Positions 7,690 to 16,924 of a DNA stretch of 64,000 nt are shown here, piece by piece. The notes beneath the pieces are model-generated. The model saw only the letters and a program-made list of their open reading frames with translations, did not search any database and was not told the DNA's origin. Within the stretch, counting starts at the first letter, position 1, and each line of letters begins with the position of its first letter. The stretch covers positions 72,804 through 136,803 of the forward strand of contig JBAXSI010000003.1 of assembly GCA_037130755.1 (NCBI GenBank), given 5' to 3'. Source of the stretch: UBA10649 sp037130755 (lineage in GTDB: Bacteria; Actinomycetota; Actinomycetes; S36-B12). Both the position numbers and the translations under genes were made by a program.

Positions 7690-8345
7690 CCGCCAGCGGG
7701 CTTCCCGCTGCCGCGTCACCTGAGCTTCGCGTCTACCTGCAACTGGAGGACCTCCAACCGCAGTTCGCGGCGTACCTCGGGACACCGACGCGCGCACGCG
7801 GGTATCCGCCCTACGCGGGCCAGCACGCCCTGATCGTCGAGGTGGCGCCGGGCCTGGCGATCGAGCGAGTGACGGACCTTGCGCTCCGGTCAGTGCCGGA
7901 GGTGGCGCCGGGCATCTTGTTCGTCGAACGGCAGTTCGGCGTGCTCGAGGTGCATGCCGACGACCTCGAACAGGTCCAGGCGGCGGGCCGAGCCATCCTC
8001 GATGGCATCCATGCGAAGCCGGATGACCAACTGCGTCCCCGCGTCCTCTTCCACGACGTGATCGAGGATGTCACCGATCAGCACGCCGTCATCATCAACC
8101 GGAACCGCCAGGCCTCCATGTTGCTTCCCGGGCAGAGCCTGCTGGTCTTCGAGATGACTCCGGCGCTCTTCGCGGCGATGGCGGCCAATGAGGCGGAGAA
8201 GGCGGCGCCCGACATCACCCTCGTGGACGTCCAGATGATCGGCGCCGCGGGTCGGGTGTACATCGGCGGATCGACGGAGTCGGTGGAGATCGCGCGGCAG
8301 GCCGTCGGTGCGGCTTTGGCTGCGGTCACGGGCCGCGACCAGTAA
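7686..8345 (+). CDS. second BMC-T tandem shell protein
   Basis: A 219-residue tandem-domain shell protein starting at a GTG that overlaps the BMC-H stop. It shares the GILFVERQFGVLEVH, INRNRQASMLLPGQSL and NEAEKAAPDITLVDVQMIG segments with the BMC-T at 6164-6766, so the two are paralogues, perhaps making facets with different pores. An extra N-terminal stretch of about 13 residues precedes the first domain. It is followed after 28 nt by the kinase gene, so shell and enzyme genes are one transcription unit. Confidence 0.9.
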   Translation: MTASGLPAAASPELRVYLQLEDLQPQFAAYLGTPTRARGYPPYAGQHALIVEVAPGLAIERVTDLALRSVPEVAPGILFVERQFGVLEVHADDLEQVQAAGRAILDGIHAKPDDQLRPRVLFHDVIEDVTDQHAVIINRNRQASMLLPGQSLLVFEMTPALFAAMAANEAEKAAPDITLVDVQMIGAAGRVYIGGSTESVEIARQAVGAALAAVTGRDQ

Positions 8346-8373
8346 CGTCCCGCACGAGTCGAAGGGAGAGTCA

Positions 8374-9354
8374 GTGGACGATCCGGTGTCGTCTTTCGAG
8401 CACTTCGCGCATGCCGCGCTTTCGGCGTACGGCCTGGACCCCACCGCTGACGTCACCCTGCTCAACGTCTCGGAGAACGGCACCTTCCGCATCGACGACC
8501 CCGTGCAGGGCCGATCGGTGCTGCGCGTGCATCGCACCGGCTATCACGCGAAGCAGGCCATCCATTCGGAGCTCGCCTGGATCTCGGCACTGCGCGCGGA
8601 CGGAGTCGTGCGCACGCCAGCATTCATGCCGGCAGAGTCCGGCGACGACGTCGTGACGGCTCGCCTGCCTGACGGCACTGAGCGCTACGTGGTCCGCTTC
8701 ACCTGGGTCGACGGCACGGAGCCGACAGAGGACCGGCTGGCACAGGACTTCGAGCAGCTCGGTGCCATCACGGCTCGACTGCACCGGCACTCTCGAGGCT
8801 GGCAACGCCCCGCAGGCTTCACGCGATTCGTCTGGGACTTCGGTACCGCGCTGGGGGACAACGGTCACTGGGGTCGCTGGCAGGACGGGATGGGAATGGG
8901 GCCCGCCGAGGCAGAGGCCCTCGGTCGCTGCGCCGCCCTTATCCAGCAGCGGCTGGCCGCCTACGGAACCGGGCCCGACCGGTTCGGACTGGTGCACGCC
9001 GACATGCGGCTGGCGAACCTCCTGGTCAAGGGCGACGACGTCACCGTGATCGACTTCGACGACTGCGGCCTGTCCTGGTTCATGTACGACCTCGGATCGT
9101 CGCTCTCCTTCATCGAGCACGAGCCGTATGTCCCTGAGCTCGTGGACTCGTGGGTGCGCGGCTATCGCACCGTTGCCCCGATGTCCCCTGAGGACGAGGC
9201 GGAGCTCCCGACCTTCATCATGCTGCGCCGAATGCTGCTCGTCGCGTGGATCGGATCGCACTCGGCCACGGAGACGGCGCAGTCCATGGGCGAGGAGTAC
9301 ACGCGCACCAGTTGCCGGCTGGCAGATGAGTACCTGAGCAGAATGTCCGTGTGA
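8374..9354 (+). CDS. APH-fold kinase, probable (S)-1-amino-2-propanol kinase
   Basis: A 326-residue aminoglycoside-phosphotransferase-fold kinase. The catalytic loop is HADMRLAN (H208, D210, N215) and the metal-binding DFD triplet begins at D227 (VIDFDDCG). An aminopropanol kinase of this fold has been characterised from the Mycobacterium smegmatis aminoacetone microcompartment. Position between shell genes and the aminopropanol-type dehydrogenase supports the same role here: ATP-dependent phosphorylation of the amino alcohol to prime it for the phospholyase. GTG at 8374 is preceded by GAAGGGAG. Homoserine- or choline-type kinases share the fold, so the substrate is inferred from context. Confidence 0.85.
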   Translation: MDDPVSSFEHFAHAALSAYGLDPTADVTLLNVSENGTFRIDDPVQGRSVLRVHRTGYHAKQAIHSELAWISALRADGVVRTPAFMPAESGDDVVTARLPDGTERYVVRFTWVDGTEPTEDRLAQDFEQLGAITARLHRHSRGWQRPAGFTRFVWDFGTALGDNGHWGRWQDGMGMGPAEAEALGRCAALIQQRLAAYGTGPDRFGLVHADMRLANLLVKGDDVTVIDFDDCGLSWFMYDLGSSLSFIEHEPYVPELVDSWVRGYRTVAPMSPEDEAELPTFIMLRRMLLVAWIGSHSATETAQSMGEEYTRTSCRLADEYLSRMSV

Positions 9355-9365
9355 GAGGGGAATCG

Positions 9366-10148
9366 ATGTTCACGTCCATCGCAGGCCGCACCGTCGTCGT
9401 CACCGGCGGTACGAAGGGCATCGGCAAGGGCATCGCGCGCGTCATGGCACGCGCCGGAGCGAATGTGCTCGTGACCGGCCGTATCCGCGAGGACGCCGAG
9501 CGCGCCGTTGCCGAGCTGGACGAGGTCGGGGATGGCAAGATCGCCTACTTCCTGGGCGACGTCGCCGATCCCGAGTCGTGCCGCGCCATGGCGCAGTCAG
9601 CGGTGGACGCGTTCGGCGGCATCGACATCCTCTGCGCGAACGCGGGCATCTTCCCCGACTCCAAACTGGTCACGATGACGGAGGCGGACATGGACCGCGT
9701 CTTCGATACCAACATCAAGGGCACGCTCCTCACCGTCCAGGCGTGCCTTCCCGCGCTCACAGCATCCGGCCATGGCAGGGTCATCCTGACCTCCTCGATC
9801 ACCGGCCCGATCACCGGTTTCCCGGGCTGGGCGCACTACGGGGCGAGCAAGGCGGCGCAGCTCGGCTTCATGCGCACGGCCGCGATCGAATTGGCCCCGA
9901 TGGGTATCACCGTGAATGCCGTGCTGCCGGGCAATGTGGTCACCGAGGGTCTCGCCGAGCTGGGCGAGGAGTACCGCGCCGCGATGGAGATGTCGATCCC
10001 GCAGCGGCGGCTCGGCGACGTGGAGGACATCGGCAACGCGGCCTTGTTCTTCGCCACCGACGAGGCTGCCTACGTCACCGGACAGGCGCTGGTCATCGAC
10101 GGCGGCCAAGTACTGCCGGAGTCGCTGGCCGCCCTCGAGGCGATGTAG
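9366..10148 (+). CDS. short-chain dehydrogenase, probable aminoacetone/1-amino-2-propanol dehydrogenase
   Basis: A 260-residue classical SDR. It has the nucleotide-binding TGGTKGIGKG near the N-terminus, CANAGIF, the Ser143/144-Tyr158-Lys162 catalytic set (HYGASK) and a VTGQALVIDGG end. ATG at 9366 is chosen because GAGAGGGG lies 5 nt upstream; a GTG at 9351 overlapping the kinase stop is the alternative. In the aminoacetone microcompartment an SDR interconverts aminoacetone and 1-amino-2-propanol, and this would also recycle the NADH made by the aldehyde dehydrogenase. The Gly-rich motif suggests NAD(P). The exact substrate is inferred. Confidence 0.82.
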   Translation: MFTSIAGRTVVVTGGTKGIGKGIARVMARAGANVLVTGRIREDAERAVAELDEVGDGKIAYFLGDVADPESCRAMAQSAVDAFGGIDILCANAGIFPDSKLVTMTEADMDRVFDTNIKGTLLTVQACLPALTASGHGRVILTSSITGPITGFPGWAHYGASKAAQLGFMRTAAIELAPMGITVNAVLPGNVVTEGLAELGEEYRAAMEMSIPQRRLGDVEDIGNAALFFATDEAAYVTGQALVIDGGQVLPESLAALEAM

Positions 10149-10153
10149 GCACG

Positions 10154-10963
10154 ATGGCTGAGGCAGAACCGGACGACCTCGCGGGCATCGGTCCGACGGG
10201 GGAGGAGGTGCGCCGTCGGCTGATCGGGATGGTCGAGCGCGGCACCCTCCAGCCCGGCCAGAAGCTCGGTGCTGAGCGGGAGCTCGCGGTCAAGCTCGGG
10301 GTCAGCCGGTCCACGCTCCGTCAGGCGCTCGCGTCGCTGGAGGAGGCCGGGATCGTCCGTCGGGTCCCTGGCCGAGGCGGCGGCACCTTCATCGCCTCGG
10401 CCAAGGTCGAGCGCGATCTGTCGCGCATCGTCGGCATCCCCATGCTGCTGCGCGACCAGGGGTTCACGGCCGGCTCGCGGGTCGTCAGCGTCAGCGTCAA
10501 CACAGCCGGTCCCGACGCGGCCGAGGCATTGGGCATCGCCGAAGCGGACTTCGTCGTCGACCTCGTCCGCATCCGGCTCGCCGATGGTGTGCCCATCTCC
10601 TTGGAGCATGCGGTCTTCCCGGCGGAACTGGTGCCGGGGCTGCCTGAACGCGAGCTCGGGGGATCGATCTACGAGCTGTGCGACCGAGAGTACGGATTGC
10701 GTCCTGACGAGGCCGTCGAGCACATCGAGGTCGTGGCCGCGGCTCCCGACGAGGCATCCATCCTGGCGATCGACGAGGGTGCACCGCTCATCTCGGTGAC
10801 CCGCACCACGCGCACGGCCGAGGGCCTGGCGTTCGAGTACTCCCATGACCTCTTCCGCGCCGATCGGACGCGCATCAGCGTCAAGGTGAAGGGCTCGCCG
10901 TCCAGCGAGAAGGCGCGTCTTCGCGGACGGGTCATGGAACTGGTGCCGCCTCCCGAGGCATGA
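10154..10963 (+). CDS. GntR/HutC-family transcriptional regulator
   Basis: A 269-residue regulator, 5 nt after the SDR gene. Residues ~15-80 form the winged helix (GAERELAVKLGVSRSTLRQAL), and the rest is a UTRA ligand-binding domain (IRLADGVPISLEHAVFP, EFVVAFEYSHDLFRADR-type end). HutC-type GntR proteins respond to small metabolites, often the pathway substrate. As the last gene of the BMC operon it is the likely local regulator, acting at the divergent 3020-3283 region. Whether it represses or activates cannot be read from the sequence. Confidence 0.9.
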   Translation: MAEAEPDDLAGIGPTGEEVRRRLIGMVERGTLQPGQKLGAERELAVKLGVSRSTLRQALASLEEAGIVRRVPGRGGGTFIASAKVERDLSRIVGIPMLLRDQGFTAGSRVVSVSVNTAGPDAAEALGIAEADFVVDLVRIRLADGVPISLEHAVFPAELVPGLPERELGGSIYELCDREYGLRPDEAVEHIEVVAAAPDEASILAIDEGAPLISVTRTTRTAEGLAFEYSHDLFRADRTRISVKVKGSPSSEKARLRGRVMELVPPPEA

Positions 10964-10979
10964 CCTCGCGATCCAAGCG

Positions 10980-12146
10980 TCAGCGACCCAGCCCGGGAAC
11001 CATCGCGACCTTCAGGCTCTCCGCACTCATGCTGGTGCGCATCGCCAGGTCCACCTCGTCGAGTCCGAACTCATGGCTGACCATCTCGTCGAACGGGTAG
11101 CGATCCGCGAAGCGCTCCAGGAGCGTCAGTGCCGGGCCGTATCCGGTCGACGGGTGGTTGGTCAGGCCGATGAGTCGAATGTTCTTGCTGCACACATGGC
11201 GGTGGACGTTGATCGGGACTTCGCCCGTGTCGGCGAAGACGCCCATCTCGAGCATCATGCCGCCCCGCTTGAGCATCTCGATGCCCTCGATGAACGACGC
11301 CGGACGGTTTGCCATGTGCAGCACCACGTCGGCGCCCCGGCCACGTGTCAGCTGGCGCACGAGGTCGATCCGCTCCTCGGACGAGGTCGTCGACACATTG
11401 ATGACGTGGTCGGCGCCCATCTTCTTGGCGAAGGCCAGCCGCGTCTCGCTCAGGTCGGTGGCGATGATCTGGCCCGCGCCCATCATGTCGGCCTTGGCGA
11501 TGTGCAGGAGGCCGAGCGGGCCCGAGCCGATGACGACCACCGTGTCACCGGAGTTGAAGCCCTCGTACGCCATCGACGAGAACTCCTTCAGCTTGTCGAG
11601 CGAGGCGGCGCATGCCATCAGCTCGGCCAGCACGGCGATCCGCGGCGGTAGGCCGTTGGGGACCTTGTAGACGAAGGTGTCCGGGCGGATGTACATCTGC
11701 TCGGACCAGCCGCCCATGAGGTGGGGCCAGTCGGCGGATGAGTACGAGTTGCCGTAGCAGTTGCTGTTCTCGCACCAGACGTAGCCCATGACGTGCTTGC
11801 ACTCGTAGCACTGCCCGCAGACGATGTCCGGGCACATGACGATGCGATCGCCCACCTTGAGCTTCTGGCCGTAGAACTCGAGGTTCTCGGCGGCATGCGG
11901 CGTGATCTCCGAAACGATCCCGACGTTCTCGTGGCCCTGGATGATCGGGAAGGGAGTGTCGGTCTCGGCGGGCGTCCCGGCGTACTGCTTCGTCTCACCC
12001 TGGTACGTGTGCTTGTCGGTGCCGCAGATCCCCGACATCTCGATCTCCATGAGCAGCGCCCCGTCGGGAAGAACGGGCCGATCGAACTCCTGGATCTCGT
12101 ACCGGCCCGGTGCCATCAGCACTGCCGCGCGAACCTTCTCGCTCAT
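10980..12146 (-). CDS. zinc-dependent medium-chain alcohol dehydrogenase
   Basis: A 388-residue MDR enzyme. The catalytic zinc site is GICGTDKH with GHENVG, the structural zinc loop has four cysteines (CGQCYECKHVMGYVWC), and the Rossmann motif is VIGSGPLGLLHIA. It oxidises or reduces a secondary or amino alcohol with NAD(P). It converges on the GntR gene (16-bp gap) and flanks the BMC locus, so it may act on a related alcohol such as an amino alcohol or diol. It has its own start signals (GGAGG 8 nt before ATG). Membership in the BMC pathway is plausible but unproven. Confidence 0.85.
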   Translation of the reverse strand: MSEKVRAAVLMAPGRYEIQEFDRPVLPDGALLMEIEMSGICGTDKHTYQGETKQYAGTPAETDTPFPIIQGHENVGIVSEITPHAAENLEFYGQKLKVGDRIVMCPDIVCGQCYECKHVMGYVWCENSNCYGNSYSSADWPHLMGGWSEQMYIRPDTFVYKVPNGLPPRIAVLAELMACAASLDKLKEFSSMAYEGFNSGDTVVVIGSGPLGLLHIAKADMMGAGQIIATDLSETRLAFAKKMGADHVINVSTTSSEERIDLVRQLTRGRGADVVLHMANRPASFIEGIEMLKRGGMMLEMGVFADTGEVPINVHRHVCSKNIRLIGLTNHPSTGYGPALTLLERFADRYPFDEMVSHEFGLDEVDLAMRTSMSAESLKVAMVPGLGR

Positions 12147-12257
12147 CCGAACCGTCCTCCATCGCGGTTGTCACCGAGCCCCGTGCCGCCCGCCAAGTAT
12201 CGCGCGCATCACGCCTGGAGTGGGTCAAATGGCCCTATCGCACGCGTGTGCGCGCAC

Positions 12258-12278
12258 TAGGGTCGTTCTGTCAACGAC
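12258..12278 (+). promoter_or_regulatory. nifJ -10 element and overlapping palindrome
   Basis: TAGGGT (12258-12263) is a candidate -10. A perfect inverted repeat, GTCGTT-CTGTC-AACGAC (12262-12278), covers the predicted transcription start, the usual place for a repressor site. No convincing -35 is seen. Confidence 0.45.
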
Positions 12279-12292
12279 TGAAGGGTGCGGAT

Positions 12293-15200
12293 GTGGGTTC
12301 GTGGGAATGTCTTGATGGCAATGAGGCGGTGGCGCTAGTAGCCCACCGCCTCAGTGATGTGTGCGCCATCTACCCGATCACGCCGTCGTCGGCGATGGGG
12401 GAGTTCGCCGACGCGTGGAGCGCCGCGGGGCGCACGAACCTGTGGGGCTCGGTGCCGCAGGTGGTCGAGATGCAGTCCGAGGGCGGGGCGGCAGGAGCCC
12501 TCCACGGGGCCCTGCAGAAGGGCACCCTGGCGACGACGTTCACCGCGTCGCAAGGCCTGCTGCTGATGCTCCCGAACATGTTCAAGATTGCCGGTGAACT
12601 CACGCCAGCGGTCATCCACGTCGCTGCCCGCGCCCTGGCCACCCATGCCCTGTCGATCTTCGGCGATCACTCCGACGTCATGGCGGCACGCTCGACCGGC
12701 TTCGCGATGCTCTGCTCGTCAAGCGTCCAGGAGGCCCACGACTTCGCCCTGGTCTCGCACGCCACGACGCTGCGGACGCGGGTCCCGTTCCTCCACTTCT
12801 TCGACGGGTTCCGGACGTCGCACGAGGTCGACAAGATCCGACTGCTGGACGATGAGGATCTTCGCGCGCTGGTTCGGTACTCCGACGTCCTTGACCACCG
12901 GGCGCGGGGCCTGAGCCCTGAGCGGCCCGTCCTGCGCGGCAGTGCGCAGAACCCCGACGTGTTCTTCCAGGCGCGCGAGGCGGCCAACCTGTTCTACGAC
13001 GCGGTCCCCGGCCAGGTGCAGTCCGTGTTCGACGAACTGGCCGAGCGCACCGGTCGCCAGTACTCCCTCGTCGAGTACCAGGGTGCGCCGGATGCCGAGC
13101 GGATCGTCGTCCTGATGGGCTCCGCCGTCGGGGCCGCGCAGGAGACCGTCGAAGCGCTACAGGCGTCCGGAGAGAAGGTCGGGCTGGTCACCATCCGCCT
13201 CTACCGGCCCTTCCCTGTCCAGGAGTTCCTCGCCGCGCTCCCCGAGACGGCGACCTCGATTGCCGTCCTCGACCGGGTCAAGGAGCCGGGCGCACCCGCA
13301 GAGCCCCTGCACCTGGACGTCGTGCTGGCCCTGCAGGAGTCCGGGCGCACGGCGAAGGTCATCGGGGGCCGTTACGGCCTCGGGTCGAAGGAGTTCACTC
13401 CGCAGGATGTCGCAGCGGTCTTCGCCGAGCTCTCGTCCGCGAACCCGAAGCCCCGTTTCACATCGGGCATCATCGACGACGTCACTCACCTGTCACTTGC
13501 CCGCGACCCACAGTTCCGCGTGGCGACGACGGCTCGCAGTGCGGTGTTCTACGGACTGGGCAGCGACGGCACGGTGGGTGCGAACAAGTCGAGCATCAAG
13601 ATCATCGGCGACAACACCGACCTGTGGGCTCAGGGCTACTTCGTCTACGACTCGAAGAAGTCCGGTTCGGTGACCGTGTCGCACCTGCGCTTCGGCCCCG
13701 ACCCGATCCGATCCACGTACCTCATCGACGATGCCGACTTCGTCGCCTGCCATCAGTTCGGACTGCTGGAGCGGCTCGACGTGCTCGCCAGCGCGCGGGA
13801 GGGTGCGACCGTCCTCCTGAACGCCCCTTACGCGCCCGGCGAGGTGTGGGACCACCTGCCGAGCGAGGTGCAGGCACAGATTGTCGAGAAGAACCTCGAT
13901 GTCTGGGCGGTCGACGCCACGCGAATCGCGCGTGAAGTCGGTCTCGGCGGTCGTATCAACACGGTCATGCAGCCGTGCTTCTTCGCACTTTCCGAGGTCC
14001 TCGACCGCGAGACTGCTGTTCACCTGATCAAGGAGAGCATCGAGAAGGCCTACAAGCGTCGGGGCCGGACGGTGGTGGAGCGCAACCACGCCGCCGTCGA
14101 CCGTGCGCTGCTGGAGATGCACCAGCTGCCGCGCTTCGATGCAGTCACGTCGTCGCTGCACCGGCTGCCGCCGGTTGCCGCAGGGGCACCGGACTTCGTG
14201 CGGGATGTCACCGCGCGCATGCTCGCTGGCGAGGGCGACCTGCTGCCGGTGAGCGCCCTGCCGGTCGACGGCACGTTCCCGACCGGCACTGCCAAGTGGG
14301 AGAAGCGCGGTCTCGCGGACGTGATTCCCGTGTGGGATGCCGACCTGTGCATCGACTGCGGGAAGTGCGCCATCGTCTGCCCGCACGCAGCCATCCGGAT
14401 GAAGGTGTTTCCGGCTGACGATCTCCAGAAGGCGCCCTATGGCTTCAAGAGCAAGGCTTATGGCGGCAAGGAGATGCCGGAGGGCACCCGCCTGACGGTC
14501 CAGGTGGCACCGGACGACTGCACCGGGTGCGGCATCTGCGTCGATGTCTGTCCCGCGCGCAGCAAGTCCGAGGTCAAGCACAAGTCCATCGACCTGATGC
14601 CAGCAGCCGAGCACCGTGACGAGGAGCGGGTGCGCTACGACTTCTTCCTCGGGATCCCGGAAGTGGACCGCTCGGCGGTTCGGCACGACACCGTCAAGGG
14701 GTCGCAGTTGCTGCAGCCCCTCTTCGAGTTCTCCGGGGCCTGCTCCGGGTGCGGCGAGACGCCTTACCTGAAGCTGCTGACCCAGCAGTTCGGCGACCGC
14801 ATCGTGGTGGCCAACGCCACCGGCTGCTCGTCCATCTACGGGGGGAACCTGCCCACGACGCCATGGTCCAAGGACGCGGCGGGCAGGGGCCCGGCCTGGA
14901 GCAACTCGCTGTTCGAGGACAACGCCGAGTTCGGCTTGGGGATGCGGCTGGGTGCCGATGCGCAGCGGGAGGAGGCCCGGCGACTGCTCCTCGAACTCGC
15001 GGACGTGGTCGGCATCGACCTCGCTGAGGAGATCCTCGACCAGGAGCCGGGGCCGGCCGACGAGGAGGGCATCGCCCGCCAGCGTCGGCTCGTCGCGACA
15101 CTCAGGGAGCGGCTGGACGCGAGCGCTGATGCCCGAACCCTCGCACTCGCCAGCCTTGCCGACGCGCTCGTGCCTGTGTCGGTGTGGATTGTTGGCGGCG

Positions 15201-15895
15201 ATGGCTGGGCCTACGACATTGGGTTCGGCGGACTGGACCATGTGCTCTCGAGCGGCCGCAACATCAACATCCTCGTGCTCGACACCGAGGTGTACTCCAA
15301 CACCGGCGGCCAGGCGTCTAAGTCGACGCCTCGAGGCGCGACTGCGAAGTTCGCGTCGAACGGAAAGGCAACGCGGAAGAAGGACCTCGGCCTCCTGGCC
15401 CAGGCCTACGGTGATGTGTACGTCGCGCAGATCGCGCTCGGCGGCAACGAGACGCAGACGGTTCGCGCGATGCGCGAGGCGGCAGCGCACGACGGCCCGA
15501 GCCTGATCATCGCGTACAGCACCTGCATCGCCCACGGCATCGACATGGCCACGTCCATGACGCACCAGAAGCAAGCGGTGGCGTCGGGCTACTGGCCGCT
15601 CTACCGGTACCACCCGAGCCCGGAGCCGGGCACGCACCCGTTCAGCCTGGACTCCAAGAAGCCCACTGTGCGGCTGCACGAATTCCAGGAGCAGGAGACG
15701 CGCTTCGCGGTCCTCGCACGTTCTGATCCGGCGAGGTCGGAGCACCTTCAAGCGCTCGCTCAGGCGGACGTCGACGAGCGCTGGCACTACTACGAGCAGC
15801 TGGCCGGCGTCGAGCGGACGATTCCGATCGACGAGCATGAAGGGGCCAGCAGGCCCGATCACGAGGAGGAGCTGGCGGAGAGGGGCGAGACGTGA
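12293..15895 (+). CDS. nifJ: pyruvate:ferredoxin (flavodoxin) oxidoreductase
   Basis: A 1200-residue single-chain NifJ-type enzyme, normal length for the family, catalysing pyruvate + CoA + oxidised ferredoxin to acetyl-CoA + CO2 + reduced ferredoxin. It starts with LDGNEAVALVAHRLSDV and YPITPSSAMGE (pyruvate domain). An inserted ferredoxin domain has two 4Fe-4S motifs, CIDCGKCAIVCP near residue 686 and CTGCGICVDVCP near 743. The C-terminal TPP domain has CSGCGETPY near 816 and GDGWAYDIGFGGLDHVL near 968. GTG at 12293 is preceded by AAGGG. It overlaps the next gene by 4 bp. Such an oxygen-sensitive enzyme suggests microaerobic or anaerobic metabolism; the acceptor is not encoded nearby. Confidence 0.97.
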   Translation: MGSWECLDGNEAVALVAHRLSDVCAIYPITPSSAMGEFADAWSAAGRTNLWGSVPQVVEMQSEGGAAGALHGALQKGTLATTFTASQGLLLMLPNMFKIAGELTPAVIHVAARALATHALSIFGDHSDVMAARSTGFAMLCSSSVQEAHDFALVSHATTLRTRVPFLHFFDGFRTSHEVDKIRLLDDEDLRALVRYSDVLDHRARGLSPERPVLRGSAQNPDVFFQAREAANLFYDAVPGQVQSVFDELAERTGRQYSLVEYQGAPDAERIVVLMGSAVGAAQETVEALQASGEKVGLVTIRLYRPFPVQEFLAALPETATSIAVLDRVKEPGAPAEPLHLDVVLALQESGRTAKVIGGRYGLGSKEFTPQDVAAVFAELSSANPKPRFTSGIIDDVTHLSLARDPQFRVATTARSAVFYGLGSDGTVGANKSSIKIIGDNTDLWAQGYFVYDSKKSGSVTVSHLRFGPDPIRSTYLIDDADFVACHQFGLLERLDVLASAREGATVLLNAPYAPGEVWDHLPSEVQAQIVEKNLDVWAVDATRIAREVGLGGRINTVMQPCFFALSEVLDRETAVHLIKESIEKAYKRRGRTVVERNHAAVDRALLEMHQLPRFDAVTSSLHRLPPVAAGAPDFVRDVTARMLAGEGDLLPVSALPVDGTFPTGTAKWEKRGLADVIPVWDADLCIDCGKCAIVCPHAAIRMKVFPADDLQKAPYGFKSKAYGGKEMPEGTRLTVQVAPDDCTGCGICVDVCPARSKSEVKHKSIDLMPAAEHRDEERVRYDFFLGIPEVDRSAVRHDTVKGSQLLQPLFEFSGACSGCGETPYLKLLTQQFGDRIVVANATGCSSIYGGNLPTTPWSKDAAGRGPAWSNSLFEDNAEFGLGMRLGADAQREEARRLLLELADVVGIDLAEEILDQEPGPADEEGIARQRRLVATLRERLDASADARTLALASLADALVPVSVWIVGGDGWAYDIGFGGLDHVLSSGRNINILVLDTEVYSNTGGQASKSTPRGATAKFASNGKATRKKDLGLLAQAYGDVYVAQIALGGNETQTVRAMREAAAHDGPSLIIAYSTCIAHGIDMATSMTHQKQAVASGYWPLYRYHPSPEPGTHPFSLDSKKPTVRLHEFQEQETRFAVLARSDPARSEHLQALAQADVDERWHYYEQLAGVERTIPIDEHEGASRPDHEEELAERGET

Positions 15896-16887
15896 ACATG
15901 GAGTCGGTCTACCTGGGCATGACACTGAGGTCGCCGCTGGTCGCGTCGCCGTCGCCGCACACCGGCCGCCTCGACACGCTCCTGCGCCTCGACGATGCCG
16001 GCGTGGGTGCCGTCGTGCTCCCCAGCCTCTTCGAGGAGGAGGTGGAGGCCGAGGCGATGACGTTCAACACCCGCATGGAGGCGGGGTCGGGCGTCTTCGG
16101 CGAGGCGACCGACTACTTCCCGGTCATCGACCTCGATCATCTCGGGCTCGACCGGCACATCACGCTCGTGGAGGAGGCCAGTCGACGCCTGTCGGTCCCC
16201 GTGATCGCCAGCGTCAATGGCAACTCGGCCGGTGGCTGGGTCCGGTATGCGAAGGACATGGTCGATGCCGGGGCCGCCGCGATCGAGCTCAACATGTACG
16301 ACGTGGCCGTCGATCCGAACCTCACGGCTGCAGACGTCGAGGCCCGATACCTCGACCTCGTACTGGCTGTGTGCTCGGCCGTCGACGTTCCGGTCACGGT
16401 GAAGCTTTCGCCCTACTTCTCCTCCTTCGCCAACTTCGCGCGTCGCGCGGTCGAGCACGGCGCGAGCGGTCTGGTTCTGTTCAATCGGTTCTACCAGCCC
16501 GATCTTGACCTCGAGACGCTCGATGTGACACCGAAGCTGGAGCTCTCCCGTCCCGGGGAACTGCGCCTGCCGCTGCGGTGGATCGCGATCCTGCGACCCC
16601 AGCTGCCGGCCACGAGCCTGGCGCTCACGTCCGGTGTTGCCGCGGGCAGCGATGTGGCAAAGGCCCTGCTGGCAGGTGCTGACGTGGTCATGAGCACCTC
16701 GGAACTGCTGCGTCAGGGACCTGAGCGCGCCGCGCAGTTGCTCGACGACCTGCGCGCGTGGATGAGCGAGCACGGGTATGAGTCAGTGGATCAACTGCGC
16801 GGCAGCGTCGCCCAGCATGCGGTCGCCGACCCCGGCTCGTACGAGCGGGCGCAATACCAGAAGGTGCTCAAGTCCTGGTCACACTGA
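15892..16887 (+). CDS. dihydroorotate dehydrogenase-like protein
   Basis: A 331-residue TIM-barrel flavoprotein of the DHOD-like group. Visible are YLGMTLRSPLVASPSP at the N-terminus, VPVIASVNGNSAGGW, an AAAIELNMY segment, VTVKLSPYFSS and the phosphate-binding TSGVAAGSDVAKALLAGAD. It is probably not the pyrimidine enzyme: members of this subgroup commonly sit next to nifJ, as here (GTGA overlap), and may donate or accept electrons with it. A second possible start is the ATG at 15898; the GTG at 15892 has the better-spaced GAGGGG. Its biochemical role is not established as far as I know. Confidence 0.85.
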   Translation: MNMESVYLGMTLRSPLVASPSPHTGRLDTLLRLDDAGVGAVVLPSLFEEEVEAEAMTFNTRMEAGSGVFGEATDYFPVIDLDHLGLDRHITLVEEASRRLSVPVIASVNGNSAGGWVRYAKDMVDAGAAAIELNMYDVAVDPNLTAADVEARYLDLVLAVCSAVDVPVTVKLSPYFSSFANFARRAVEHGASGLVLFNRFYQPDLDLETLDVTPKLELSRPGELRLPLRWIAILRPQLPATSLALTSGVAAGSDVAKALLAGADVVMSTSELLRQGPERAAQLLDDLRAWMSEHGYESVDQLRGSVAQHAVADPGSYERAQYQKVLKSWSH

Positions 16888-16924
16888 CGGCGCCTGCGGG
16901 CCGGATTCATCCCGCTATGTTCCA

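Noticed and set aside
13493..15925. An 810-codon minus-strand open frame opposite nifJ
   Set aside because: It lies fully within nifJ, has no recognisable motif and an Arg/Leu/Asp-rich shadow composition.
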